A stretch of 64,000 nt of DNA from Palaemon carinicauda (lineage: Eukaryota; Arthropoda; Malacostraca; Decapoda; Palaemonidae), in the NCBI RefSeq assembly GCF_036898095.1, contig NC_090738.1, positions 56,930,648 through 56,994,647 of the forward strand. The letters are read 5' to 3'. Positions 32,370 through 42,689 of this stretch are shown one piece after another; position 1 is the stretch's first letter; each line of letters opens with the position of its first letter. The translations under genes and the position numbers were made by a program. The notes beneath the pieces were generated by a model. That model saw nothing but the letters and a program-made list of their open reading frames with translations. It was not told the DNA's origin and did no database searches.

Positions 32370-33170
32370 ATTATGTTCTCAGACCAAGGCCTGCTGGACT
32401 AATTCTTGGTTGGGAGAGTTAGAATTAAAACCTCTAAAGCATTGAGGTCAGAATTCAGAATCTTAAGGAGTTGACTCCTAGGAAACAAGACTTCTCTACC
32501 TAGGATAGAGACTTGTAGGAGGAAGGGAGTGACTTTCAGAAACTCATGAGAGTTTTTTCTGAAGTTTCCCTTTTATTTTGTACCTGCTGCTCCTCGTTCC
32601 GACTTCAAAGTTTTTCGCTAGGTGCGTCGAAGGTGTCTCTGTTTATTATTTTATTATTATTACTAGCCAGGGTACAACCCTAGTTGAAAAAGCAAGATGC
32701 TTTAAGCCAAAGGGCTCTAATAGGGAAAGATGGCTCAGTGAGGAAATAAGAAAATAAATAAATTAGCATTAGATCGTTCTCAGAAGAGTAACAGCGCAAA
32801 GAGACAGTGCTGATAGGGCAGTGCAATAACGCGTCCTCAATGCAGCATAATGAACCTAACTGTAGAGGTTGGTGCAGCAGCACCTTCAGCTGCAACAGCA
32901 GGAAGTGCATTAGGGCCTTTATGAGAAAAGAGCGTAAGAATATACGTGTATCTCTTACAACGGGCAGATCTTTTATGATTTAATGTGATATAGTTAAAAA
33001 TGCAAATGTTCAGTGGCTCGTAAACATAACACAGTGCACTGGAGGATGTGTTCGTTCGTTTCCATCTTACTCCTAGCTCAACACCTCTTCCATACTTCCC
33101 AATCCATGGGAGAAGGAATGTCGGAAGGCTAAGGTATATCGCGGACCTTGTTCGCTAAACGTATGTTCCA
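32370..33170 (+). pseudogene. E0 / family B gag debris between E3 and E4
   Basis: The stretch at 32575-32635 (TGCTGCTCCTCGTTC) matches the capsid core near E2 20350. The stretch at 33045-33125 (TGTTCGTTCGTTTCC, GGGAGAAGGAATGTCGGA) matches the gag start region near 19170. The order is reversed relative to one gene, so at least two fragments are present. No frame survives. Confidence 0.6.
32641..32990. repeat. short interspersed repeat beginning with (TTA)n
   Basis: It starts TTATTATTTTATTATTATTA, then CTAGCCAGGGTACAACCCTA and GTTGAAAAAGCAAGATGCTT. I recall this type of sequence as a common repeat in decapod shrimp DNA, but this is from memory and unverified. It interrupts gag debris. Confidence 0.45.
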
Positions 33171-34077
33171 CCGAGCGATCCTGTCGATGCATTCCAAGAC
33201 GTTCGCTCTTGACTTTGGAATGACGAAGTAAAAGTGTTTTCTTTGCCTTCGATTCACGAACTATGACATCACAACCATGTGACGTAATCTCTTAAGCACA
33301 GCGAGATTTGAATGTCTTGAAACGATCAGTTCATCGCTATGGCATCACGGATCTTGTGACATATTTCTGCGTAATAGGACGCAGTTCCCTGACGAGGCTG
33401 GCGTTTTACGTTTTCCCTTCCTGCTAGACTAGGAAGTTACTAGTCATGAACGCACGCAAACAGGACTTACCCTCGCAGCAGGCGTGTTGCGATGCTTAGG
33501 CTGGAAGCAATCGAGCATGTTCTCTTCCACGAGAGAGGCGAAAGTCAGACAAGTCGCATACAAACGTAACTCTTCCTCTGGAATCTTACACACTTTCCGG
33601 GAAGATAGCGTTCGTCCTCGTCGAAGGACGCAAAACTTAGTCTTGGTTGACACCAACCAATACGTTCAAGACCTTTCATGAGTCGTATGTCTCCTGATAA
33701 CCTATCCTGCAGTAACTGATGTTCGCCGGAGGTTTTCTTTTCGGAAGAAGGCGATGTGTCAGCACCAAAAATCGCGTAAGACACGTAGTTCATTGGGGGT
33801 AAAGGTGCTCAGTTCACTTCTATTCACGCTTCTTCTCCTCCCCCAGATTGGGGGAATGTCTAGTACTTTCCTCTGGTGACCACCCGACTACTGTTGACGA
33901 TATCTCGCAGCATTAGGTACGTTCAGGTCGCACACAAGGCGCTCTGGAAATGTCATAAGAACTTTCCCATGTCGGTCACACGACTGCGGTTGATGATCCC
34001 TCACAGCGATCGCTCACGCTTGAGTTAGCGCATACGGTGCCCCGCAAATGTCTGTTATGTCTGAGCTAAAGAGGTTA
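33171..34077. other. no gene seen; decayed element sequence
   Basis: Fragments such as TCGCTCTTGACTTTGGAATGA and repeated CGATCGC suggest old gag middle regions, but no frame or known domain is readable. The short open frames on both strands here overlap each other and are not credible. Confidence 0.45.
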
Positions 34078-34206
34078 TTGTTCCGTAACTGACATACAAA
34101 CCACGCTATTTAATAGGGGTTTGTTCCGTAACCGAAATACAAACCACACTATTTAATAGGGGTTTGTTCCGTAACCGAAATACAAACCACGCTATTTACA
34201 TAGGGT
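34078..34206. repeat. 43-bp left-terminal module, three tandem copies
   Basis: TTGTTCCGTAAC starts at 34078, 34121 and 34164, exactly 43 bp apart. The first two copies end TTTAATAGGGGT, the third TTTACATAGGGT and runs into the ITR. E3 and E5 have one copy; E6 has none. Confidence 0.95.
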
Positions 34207-34472
34207 TTACTTTTGGCGTAGCTGAAAATGACGAGCTATTAGACTTTTAACGAGGGTTAACTACCCCCGCGCTAGTTAGCAAGGGGGTAGGGGAAGGGGT
34301 AGCTTGCTACCCCTCCCCCCCCACACACCGGTGAATTGTCTCGCTTCACTTTTGGCTCGGACGATGAGCAGACGTGTCTGTCTTTCGTCCTCGCTTTTGA
34401 CAGCCGTAATCTGTTTTTTCTTTTTCTTCAGCTCTGTGTGTTTGGAAGTTGGCCTCTACCTTCATCGCAATT

Positions 34473-37400
34473 ATGCGCAAATGCCCTGGACTCTCCGGCC
34501 GCCCCTGTGGTATCTTCATGTCGGCGGTCGAGACGGATCCTCACACCCTTTGCCTGCAGTGTCGAGGTCAACGGTGTGCTAGAGATTTAACTTGTAGTGA
34601 GTGCCGCAGGGAGTGGTCTACCTCCCAGTGGGAGAGGTTTGCCCGGCGGCGTAAGAAGAAGTCCAAGAGAGACCTTTCTCCTTCAAGGGCTGCCTTGAAG
34701 AAGGAAGGCTCGAAGGACTCTTCTTCCGCCGCCCGAACCTCCTCCGAAGCTCCCACTCGGTCGGCCTCTCGTGAGAGACCGTCGAGTGGTAGCGTAGGCC
34801 ATTGTTCTGTTTCCTGACCTCTGGGTGCGGGAGAGGGCGTTGCCTCCCATAGCGGGGCAGCTCCCCCTCCTCCTCCGGGGGAGGATTTTGATTCTCATTA
34901 TGATGATGACCATGCTGTATCTAATGATGATCTCTTTCAGCTTTGGGCTTCTTTGGGGCTTAAGGGCTTGCCCTCCAAGGAAGCCCTGTTTGACCTTATC
35001 CAGTTAGGGGCAGCTGTCAAACAATCGCCGGTAATAGCAGAGGTAGACCCAATGTCTATTGTCGACGTGGTTGTGGCAGAGGCTTCTGACGGGTCTGGTC
35101 AAACCTCTGCTGCTGCTGCTGTTGCGGACGTTGCTGAAGGCTCAGCCTCCCCTTCCGAACATCCTTTGAAGGGGAAGTTGAGTCCCACGGTCTCTCCTGC
35201 GGGTGCGTCTCCTCCTCGGGGGAGCGCACTGACAGAGACTCCTCTTCGGAGGACCGACAATATGGATGACCTTCCTCGAGGCCGCCTTCGCCGTAACGCT
35301 CGTCCTCCTCTTCGCCGTAGGGGCCTCCCTTCTCCCTATAAGGGGGTTAGGAGGCGCCTCTTCGAGTCGTCTCCGCCGCCTTCCCCTGCAGAGGATTCTT
35401 CTCGTCGGGAGCAGACCGTAGCAGCCACGTCCTTGGACCTCTCCGCAGATCGCTCGCGATCTCCTACGCCTACCAGACCTTCCGGCCTACCTTCTCCCCT
35501 GGTTGCAGATGCGCAGCAGGCGCCTTCTCACCCCGTCACCTGACGGGCACCGGTCCCTTCGGGGCAAAGGGATGTCTTCCACAGTGTGGGTAATTCCCTT
35601 GCGCGTCAGGGTTCCCCTGCGCGTTTGCGCGCAGTAGCGCACATGCGCTCTCCTGAGTTGCAGCTGTCAGACTCGGCTCGCCAGCACTCTCCTGCTTGTC
35701 AACGTTCTCCTGCTCGTCAGCGCCCTTCTGTTCCATCGGTCTCCTGAGCGCACACGATCTCCTGCTCGTCAGCGCGCACCTGCGCACCTTGTTCCTGATG
35801 CGCGCCAACGCTCGCCCACGCGCCCTAGATCTTCGGATCTGGACGCAGGCAAGGACCTTACTCCTTCGTCTCGCGCTCCTGTGCGCCCATCTTCGCCTGC
35901 GCAACAGCGCGCACGCTCCCCGGTGCGCACTTCTAGAGTTCCTGCACAGCCGCGCACCCACGAGTCTTCCTCTTCTGAGCCTGACCGCGAGCGTTCGCCC
36001 TTGCGCGTTTCCTCGCCATCGGATCCTACGCCCCAGCTGACTGCGCGTCGACACCCTCCTGCGCGCCAACAATCTCCTGAGCGCCCGCGCGATCCTTCGC
36101 CTGCACGTACTACGCGCCATTGCTCGCCCAAGCGCCATAGATCTCCAGTGCGCCGTAGATCTCCTGCGCTTCATCGTTCTCTTGATCAACAGCGATCTCC
36201 TCTACCCTCGCAGGCTCATTCGCCAACGCGCCCTCTGGCCAGCGCGCGCGTCTATCCCCGCGCTCCAGCAGCCGCCCGCGCACGATCCCTGAATGCTCCA
36301 TCGCGCGAACGCCAGCGCGATCCCCGTTCTCGCCGGGTTCTGCAGCTCGTGCCTGCTACAGGGACGCGTACTTCCAGATCGCCATCAGGATCGCCACCGC
36401 GCAAGTGCAGGTCTCTCACCCAGGACCAGGAAGAGTCTCCGGAGAGGTCTAGGCAACATTCTTCCCTTTCTTCTTTCCAGGTAGGCCCTGTTGCGTCCAC
36501 TCCGAAGGATCAGGAGATCCCCTTCCCTCCAGCGGGGATTACTGACACTGCGTCCTTCACCCGTCAGTCTTGGTTTGGTCACCTGATGAAAGCGGTGGTG
36601 CAGGCTGTGAAACCAGCCCTCGCGGATCTGGGACTCAGACCAAAGACAGACTCGCCCCCGCTGAAGAGAAGGAGAGGAGTTGACTTCGTGGTGACTTCTC
36701 CCAGGGAGAAGTTGTCTCCTAAGAGATCCGTAAGGAAGGCTCCATCCCCTACGCGGTCGTTTTCTCCTTCTCCTGTGGACGAAGCTTTTCCGTCCTCAGG
36801 AGAGTCCAGCGAGGTGTGGGCCTCTCCCACGGTACCAATGGGAGGAACCCCACCTCGAGGAAGAGAAACGTCTCGTGTGGAAGGTACCTTCCAGACCTCT
36901 TTGCTGGAGTCCTGTATCCCGCCCAGGAGGGAACCCAAGGACTCAAAGACGATTCCTAAGTCGTCTTCACGGATCCGTCCAGAGCCAACCAGACCCCGGG
37001 AGAACGTCCACGTGTCTCCCCAAGAAGAGCCTCTGGGGACGGGAGACTTAGCTGCTAGTTCACAGGGAGGAGAGCAGCATGAGTCTGAGCATGCCTTCTG
37101 GCAGGTCTTGAATCTGATGAGGCAACTCAACAGGTTCAAGGACCCGGAGATCGCCCCTCGCGAAGGCAAGGATACGGTCCTAGACCAAGTCTATGGTACC
37201 CAGAAACCCCCAAGGGCCAGCGCAGCTTTCCCTTGGTCCCAGGGGGTGAAGAGTGCTAGAGACAAGGTTGAAGCTCAGCTCTTGGAACTCGCCTCCTCCA
37301 GCCGTTCCTCTGCCGGGAACAAACTCCTCCCACCTCCTTGTTTACAGCAGAGGAGGTATTTTGAGATCATGGGGGAGTCCAGTGTAGCTCTTCCCCTGCA

Positions 37401-38048
37401 CCACTCGGTGGAAGAGCTCACAAGGGGAACTCCTCTTGAGAAGCTCTCCTCCCGGCAGGTGATATTCTCGGCTTTGGAGATCCTTAGCCAGGAGAAGGTC
37501 GCGAAGTGTGCCATGCAGGCCACTTTGTGGCTGGACGTCTAGCTGGGTTCACTGGGCATCCTATTGCGCTCCGAGGACTTGTCTAAGGAGAGCAATAGGA
37601 AGGCCTTGGAGACCTTCCTCCTCTCGGGCACTCGCTCCATCGAGTTCCTGGCCCACCAGGTTACCAACCTATGGGCCAACTCGATCTTAAAGCGACGCGA
37701 TGCGGTGACCGAGAAGTTCCATCCGAAGGTCCCCGCCGTGGATGTGTGCAGGCTCAGACACTCCTCCATCCTTGGAGGAAGCTTGTTTGAGCCCAAGGAT
37801 GTAGAACGCACAGCTGAGAGGTGGAGGAAGTCGAATCAGGATTCGCTCCTCCAAAGGGCCCTCACATCTCGGCCCTACAAGCTCCACAACAGCATCAACA
37901 GCAGCCTCGCAGGACACCGAAGCAGGCTCCGGCAGCTAAGATGAAGGTGTCTAAGCCACAGCCCTTTCCTGTCAAGGACAAGAGGGGTGGTAAGTCCTCC
38001 AGGGGAGGCAAGACTCCTAGAGGGAGCGGCCATGGCCGTAAACACTAG
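34473..38048 (+). pseudogene. gag: E4 gag, several stops and shifts
   Basis: ATG 34473 (MRKCPGLSGRPCG) opens the Cys-rich finger with core DPHTLC. It stops at TGA 34815, where E3 has CGA. The frame at 34953-35543 includes LWASLGLKGLPSKEALFDLI and IVDVVVAEASD, conserved with E3 and E6. The Arg-Ser-Pro-rich part spans about 35600-36400. 35881-37542 is a 553-codon frame covering the rest of this part, the linker (RRRGVDFVVTSPREKL; SEHAFWQVL) and the start of the capsid-like core (LPLHHSVEELTRGTPLEKLS). It stops at TAG 37540, where E3 has TGG. 37564-37944 continues (LSKESNRKALETFLLSGTRS), and the basic C-terminus SSRGGKTPRGSGHGRKH ends at 38048. Confidence 0.82.
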
Positions 38049-38050
38049 GA

Positions 38051-38953
38051 GTGGCAGTCCCCCCGCGTGTCCACCTGGTGGGGGGATGCCTACAAAGTTG
38101 CGTGCACAGGTGGCAACAACATGGGGCCAATTCCTGGACGGTCTCTGTGATCGGCCAAGGTTATCGCGTCCCATTCACAACATCTCAACCTCCCCTGACA
38201 GCGAATCCAGTGTCGTTGAGCTCCTATGCCATGGGATCGGCAAAGGGGCTAGCCCTTCGGGCAGAAGTCGAGACCATGCTCAAGAAGGATGCTCTCCAAG
38301 AGGTCGTCGACGGCTCCCCAGGCTTCTTCAGTCGACTCTTTCCTGTAAAGAAGGCGTCTGGAGGCTGGAGACCCGTCATCGACCTCTCAGCTCTGAACAA
38401 GTTTGTCAAACAAACTTGGTTCAGCATGGAGACAGCGGACATGGTCAGACTTGCAGTAAGACCACAAGACTTCATGTGCACACTGGATCTGAAGGACTCG
38501 TACTTCCAGATCCCAATCCATCCGTCTTCCAGGAAGTACTTGAGATTCAGCCTAGACAGCAAGACCTACCAGTTCAAGGTACTGTGCTTCGGTCTCTCCA
38601 CAGCACCTCAGGTGTTCACCAGAGTGTTCACCCTGATTTCGTCATGGGCGCACAGGAACGGCATCCGTCTCCTCCGATATCTGGACGACTGGCTGATCCT
38701 GGCAGACTCGGAGTCGACCTTTCTTCGACACCGAGACAGGCTTCTGGGACTTTGCCAAGATCTGGGGATCATGGTAAATCTCGAGAAGTCCTCTCTGCAG
38801 CCATCCCAACGACTGGTATATCTAGGCATGTTATTAGACACCAATCTCCACAAAGCCTTTCCATCAGACGACAGGATAGCAAGGCTGAGGAGGGTGGCAG
38901 AGCCCTTCCTCAGGCGGGAAGAGCTTCCAGCCCAATCATGGTTATGTCTTTGA
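38051..38953 (+). pseudogene. E4 reverse transcriptase
   Basis: The frame has GQGYRVPFTTSQPPLTANP, GFFSRLFPVKKASGGWRPVI, motif A TLDLKDSYFQIPI (about 38475), motif B LCFGLSTAPQVF (about 38584) and motif C RYLDDWLI (about 38677). All palm Asp residues are kept. It ends at TGA 38951 inside SWLCL, where E3 continues LLGHLSSLARL; a second stop (TGA for TGG) follows in the linker near 39037. Confidence 0.88.
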
Positions 38954-39136
38954 GGTCACCTAGCCTCCCTGGCCCGTCTGGTCCCGAACGGCCGTCTCAG
39001 GATGAGATCCCTGCAATGGCGGCTCAAGTCCCGGTGAAGTCAGGGTTCCGACTCCCCGGACTCTCTGGTCCTTTTAGGACCCACGGAACAGGCGGACCTG
39101 CGGTGGTGGCTGATCGACGAAAACCTACGAAAGGGA

Positions 39137-39893
39137 TTGGATCTTCTCGTCCTTCCCCCGGATTTGACACTGTTCTCGGACGCGTCAAAAGAAGGGTGGG
39201 GGGGCCCACATTCTGAACCAGAGGGTCTCAGGCCTTTGGTCAGAATCAGAAAAGTACCTACACATCAACCTGTTAGAGATGAAGGCTGTGTATCTGGCCC
39301 TTCAGCAGTTCCAACGGACCCTGGCGGGCCACTCCGTGGTGGTGATGAGCGACAACACCACGGTAGTGGCTTATATCAACAAGCAGGGAGGTACCTTTTC
39401 ACAACAGCTATCCCATCTTGCAGTAGAGATTCTGAGGTGGTCCGAAGTCCACTCGATAACACTATCAGCTCACTTCATTCCTGGCAAGAGGAATGTGCTC
39501 GCCGACAGTCTGAGCAGAGCTTCGCAGATAGTGAGTACCGAGTGGTCTTTGGATCCTCAGATAGCCAACAAAGTCCTGACTTTGTGGGGTTCCTCGACGG
39601 TGGACCTGTTCGCGACAGCCTTGAATTTCAAGCTGCCTCTGTACTGCTCCCTAGTTCCGGACCCCAAGGCTCTCTGGCAAGATGCTTTCCAACAGCGGTG
39701 GGACAACATCGACGTGTACGCCTTCCCACCGTTTTGTCTGATGAGAAGGGTGCTCAACAGGACCAGACTATCGGTCAACCTGTCTATGACCTTAATAGCT
39801 CCGCTATGGCATCACGCAGAATGGTTCCCGGACCTTCTGCAACTCCTAACGGAACCTCCGAGAGAACTTCCCCCACGACACGAGCTACTCTGA
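39137..39893 (+). pseudogene. E4 RNase H and MT-like region
   Basis: The D-A-S-K-E-G-W-G strand (39178) is followed by an extra G that shifts the frame. The body is in the frame starting 39279 (VYLALQQFQRTL, VMSDNTTVVAYINKQ, RNVLADSLSRASQI), with the acidic residues kept. The MT-like block is TVDLFATALNFK, VYAFPPFCLM and APLWHHAEWF (39600-39830). It ends at TGA 39891. The shift is opposite in sign to that of E3 at the same G run. Confidence 0.84.
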
Positions 39894-39899
39894 CAACCA

Positions 39900-40993
39900 C
39901 ATTGCAACATCTTCCACAAAGCTGTAGCCTCGCTTCGGCTTCACGCCTGGAGACTATCCAGCGTCTCCTCACGGAGAGAGGCTTTTCGCAGCAGGTTGCG
40001 GAAAGAATGTCTTGACACCTGCGAAAGTCATCCGCGGGAGTCTACCAGGCGAAGTGGAGAGTCTTTTGTGGTTGGGGTCGTGGGAGGGGTATCTCTCCAC
40101 TCGATGCCACTATTCCAGCAATAGCGGAGTTCCTCGTGTATTTGCGGGAAGAAATGCGCCTTTCGGTCTCGGCGGTGAAAGGCTATCGCTCAGCCTTAAG
40201 CCTGGCCTTTAGGCTGAAAGGAGTGGACATTTCTTCCTCGCTAGAACTCTCTTTACTCATACGTAGCTATGAGCTTACCTGCCCTCAGTCGGAAGTGAGA
40301 CCTTCTCCATGGAACGTGGTTCGGGTTCTTAGGGCTCTGAAGAGACCTCCCTTCGAACCATTACGCCAGGCCTCTGATTGCCACCTGACTTGGAAGACGG
40401 CTTTCCGACTCGCGTTGGCCTCTGCCAAACGAGTTAGTGAACTTCATGGTCTCTCATACGACATCGCCCATTCAAGGGGATGGGGGGAGGTAACGTTCAG
40501 GTTCGTCCCTGAGTTTGTTGCCAAGACTTAGAACCCAGGAGTGCCAGACCCACGGTTCGACTCTTTCAGGGTCACGAGTCTCCGTTCTGTAACAAGTGAC
40601 CCAGACCATCTGCTATTATGCCCAGTGAGGAGTCTGAGGCGTTACTTGAAGAGAACAGCTGCAATTCGTCCCCGCGTGCAGGCGTTGTTCGTAAGCACGG
40701 GAAGGACTAAGAGGAGGGTCACCAAGAACACCATCTCGGCTTGGATTCGAAGGGTTATTCATCACGCCTTGAATCCTGACCCTCCTCCATCACATCGCCC
40801 TAGGGCACACGACGTCAGGGGCATCGCTACGTCCCTGGCCTTTAAGAGAAACTTCTCTGTGACGCTGGTGCTACAAGCTGGGGTCTGAAAGCGTCAAACG
40901 ACCTTCACAGCCCACTACCTGCAGGACGTGACCCACAGGAGCCTCGATACGTTTTCTATCGGCCCTGTGGTGGCTGCACAACAGCTGGTCTAA
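39900..40993 (+). pseudogene. E4 tyrosine recombinase with three stops
   Basis: Closely follows E3 YR. Stops: TGA 40013 (CGG in E3), TAG 40529 (CAG in E3) and TGA 40886 (TGG in E3, within the W of AGVWKR). Boxes remain legible: AKRVSELHGL near 40425, AHDVRGIATS near 40807 and TAHYLQDV near 40910. All three stops can come from transitions (with one extra change at CGG). Confidence 0.87.
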
Positions 40994-41470
40994 CCTCAGG
41001 CTCCTTATTGGACAGGTAGCAGAAGGTTGAGGGGATTGTTACCCGGTCTCAGTCTGCGTGAATGAAAGAGTATGTCTGACCCTTACTTCTTTCGTCATCC
41101 TCCCCTCTCTTGGGGAAAGCAGCATCCTGGTCTCTGCATAGCTGACCTCAACCTCTGCAGGTAAACCATGCTCCCTTGTGTTCCTAGTATTAAGTTAATA
41201 CTGTCGCGTCCCCCATACCCTGACGAGGTGGTATTGGGAACGTCCTACCTAGAATTCAATCTAAAGGACTCCAGGTCAACTTCCTAGGACGAGTCACACT
41301 CTATTCCTCCACATACAAACTTATGTAGGCCACACGTTCCTTGCAGAGCAAGGAACTCGTGAGGTGCTGGGACTCTTTTTCTCGAGTGCTACTCACTCGG
41401 ATTCCGAGTCCCCGGGTAAAGCCAAAGCCAGTAAGGCTGGGGACTTTCCACCCTTCCTAAGGGGTAAGTC

Positions 41471-41541
41471 ACCCTATGTAAATAGCGTGGTTTGTATTTC
41501 GGTTATGGAACAAATGACAAATTCGGAGATAATTTGTATTT
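41471..41541 (-). repeat. E4 internal complementary region, left part, interrupted
   Basis: Matches the E3 ICR from CCCTATGTAAATAGCGTGG up to AATTTGTATTT at 41541, where E5 begins. The remaining part (TTCCTAACCATACAAACC) appears after E5 at about 50809. 40994-41470 is 3' untranslated sequence without a gene. Confidence 0.9.
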
Positions 41542-42689
41542 GGTCCGTAACCGAAATACAAACCACGCTATTTACATTGGGTATTACTTTAGGTGTAGCT
41601 GAAATGACGAGCCATTAGATTTTAACGAGGGTTTGCTACCCCGCGCTAGTTAGCAGGGGTAGGGGGAGGGGTAGCGTGCTACCCCTCCCTCCCTCACACA
41701 CTGGTGAAATGTCTCACTTCACTTTTGGCTCGGACGATGGACAGACGTGCCTGTCTTTGTCCTCGCTTGGCAGCCATTATTTGTTTTGTCTTTACTTAAT
41801 CACTTACTTTTCTTATATTCAATCTATATGTAAAAATTTTTTCGTATTTATATATATATATATTTGAGTATACAGTAGAAATCAGTAAGTTTCCTTTTCA
41901 GAGTTCGTGCTTGTGTGTGTAGTGTACGATATCTCCATGGAGTCCTCGTCAGTTAGGCCACCACGGTGTAATTCCATGGGTCGTGATCGAGTTTGACTAT
42001 GGTCTTTCTCTCTCTCTCTTTTGAGGTCGTTCACCCTTTACTATGTTTTACCTTTACTACGTCTGAGTAGCTTCCTTTCCCGGGTGGGTGGGGTTGCTAC
42101 TCCGTACGTTGTCTCAATTAGTTTATGAATCTAATTGTATTTGTTGGTTGTTCAGCTTTTGTAGAACGATTCCTTTTGGGGTTCTTGTTCTTTGATTAGT
42201 GTTCATTCATTTTTAAATTACATAATTACATAGTTACATAATTATAATTGTTATAATTCTGTGTTTGGTACAGCTCTCCTTCCGTGAGTGTAAGTGGTTG
42301 TGAAGGCACGTGCCTGTTGTGTAATTCTTGTGTTCTTTTCCCTCGGGATTCCTCTTCGGAGTCTTCCCGGGGGAATGAATGTTAACTAATGTTTTTTTTT
42401 TTTTTTTTTTTTTTCACAGTTAACGATCTAGTTCGTTTCTGTAATGTGACAACGGAGTGAGCTGTCTTGGTGAGGCCTGGGGAATCTGCTGTTGCCGCCT
42501 CCCCTATAGATCTTCGTCAGGGGCGTGTCTCCTCCTGGAAGTACTCCCGTGATGACTGACAGCTCTCCAGTTCATTTTAGAACACTCTGGAGGCTCGCCT
42601 CTTTGGGTGGGTAACTTTCCTTCCGAGGGAAGTTTTCCTGTCCAGGCTTAAGTTTTTTTCCCTTGGGGGGATCTCCTCTTGCCTTTTTT

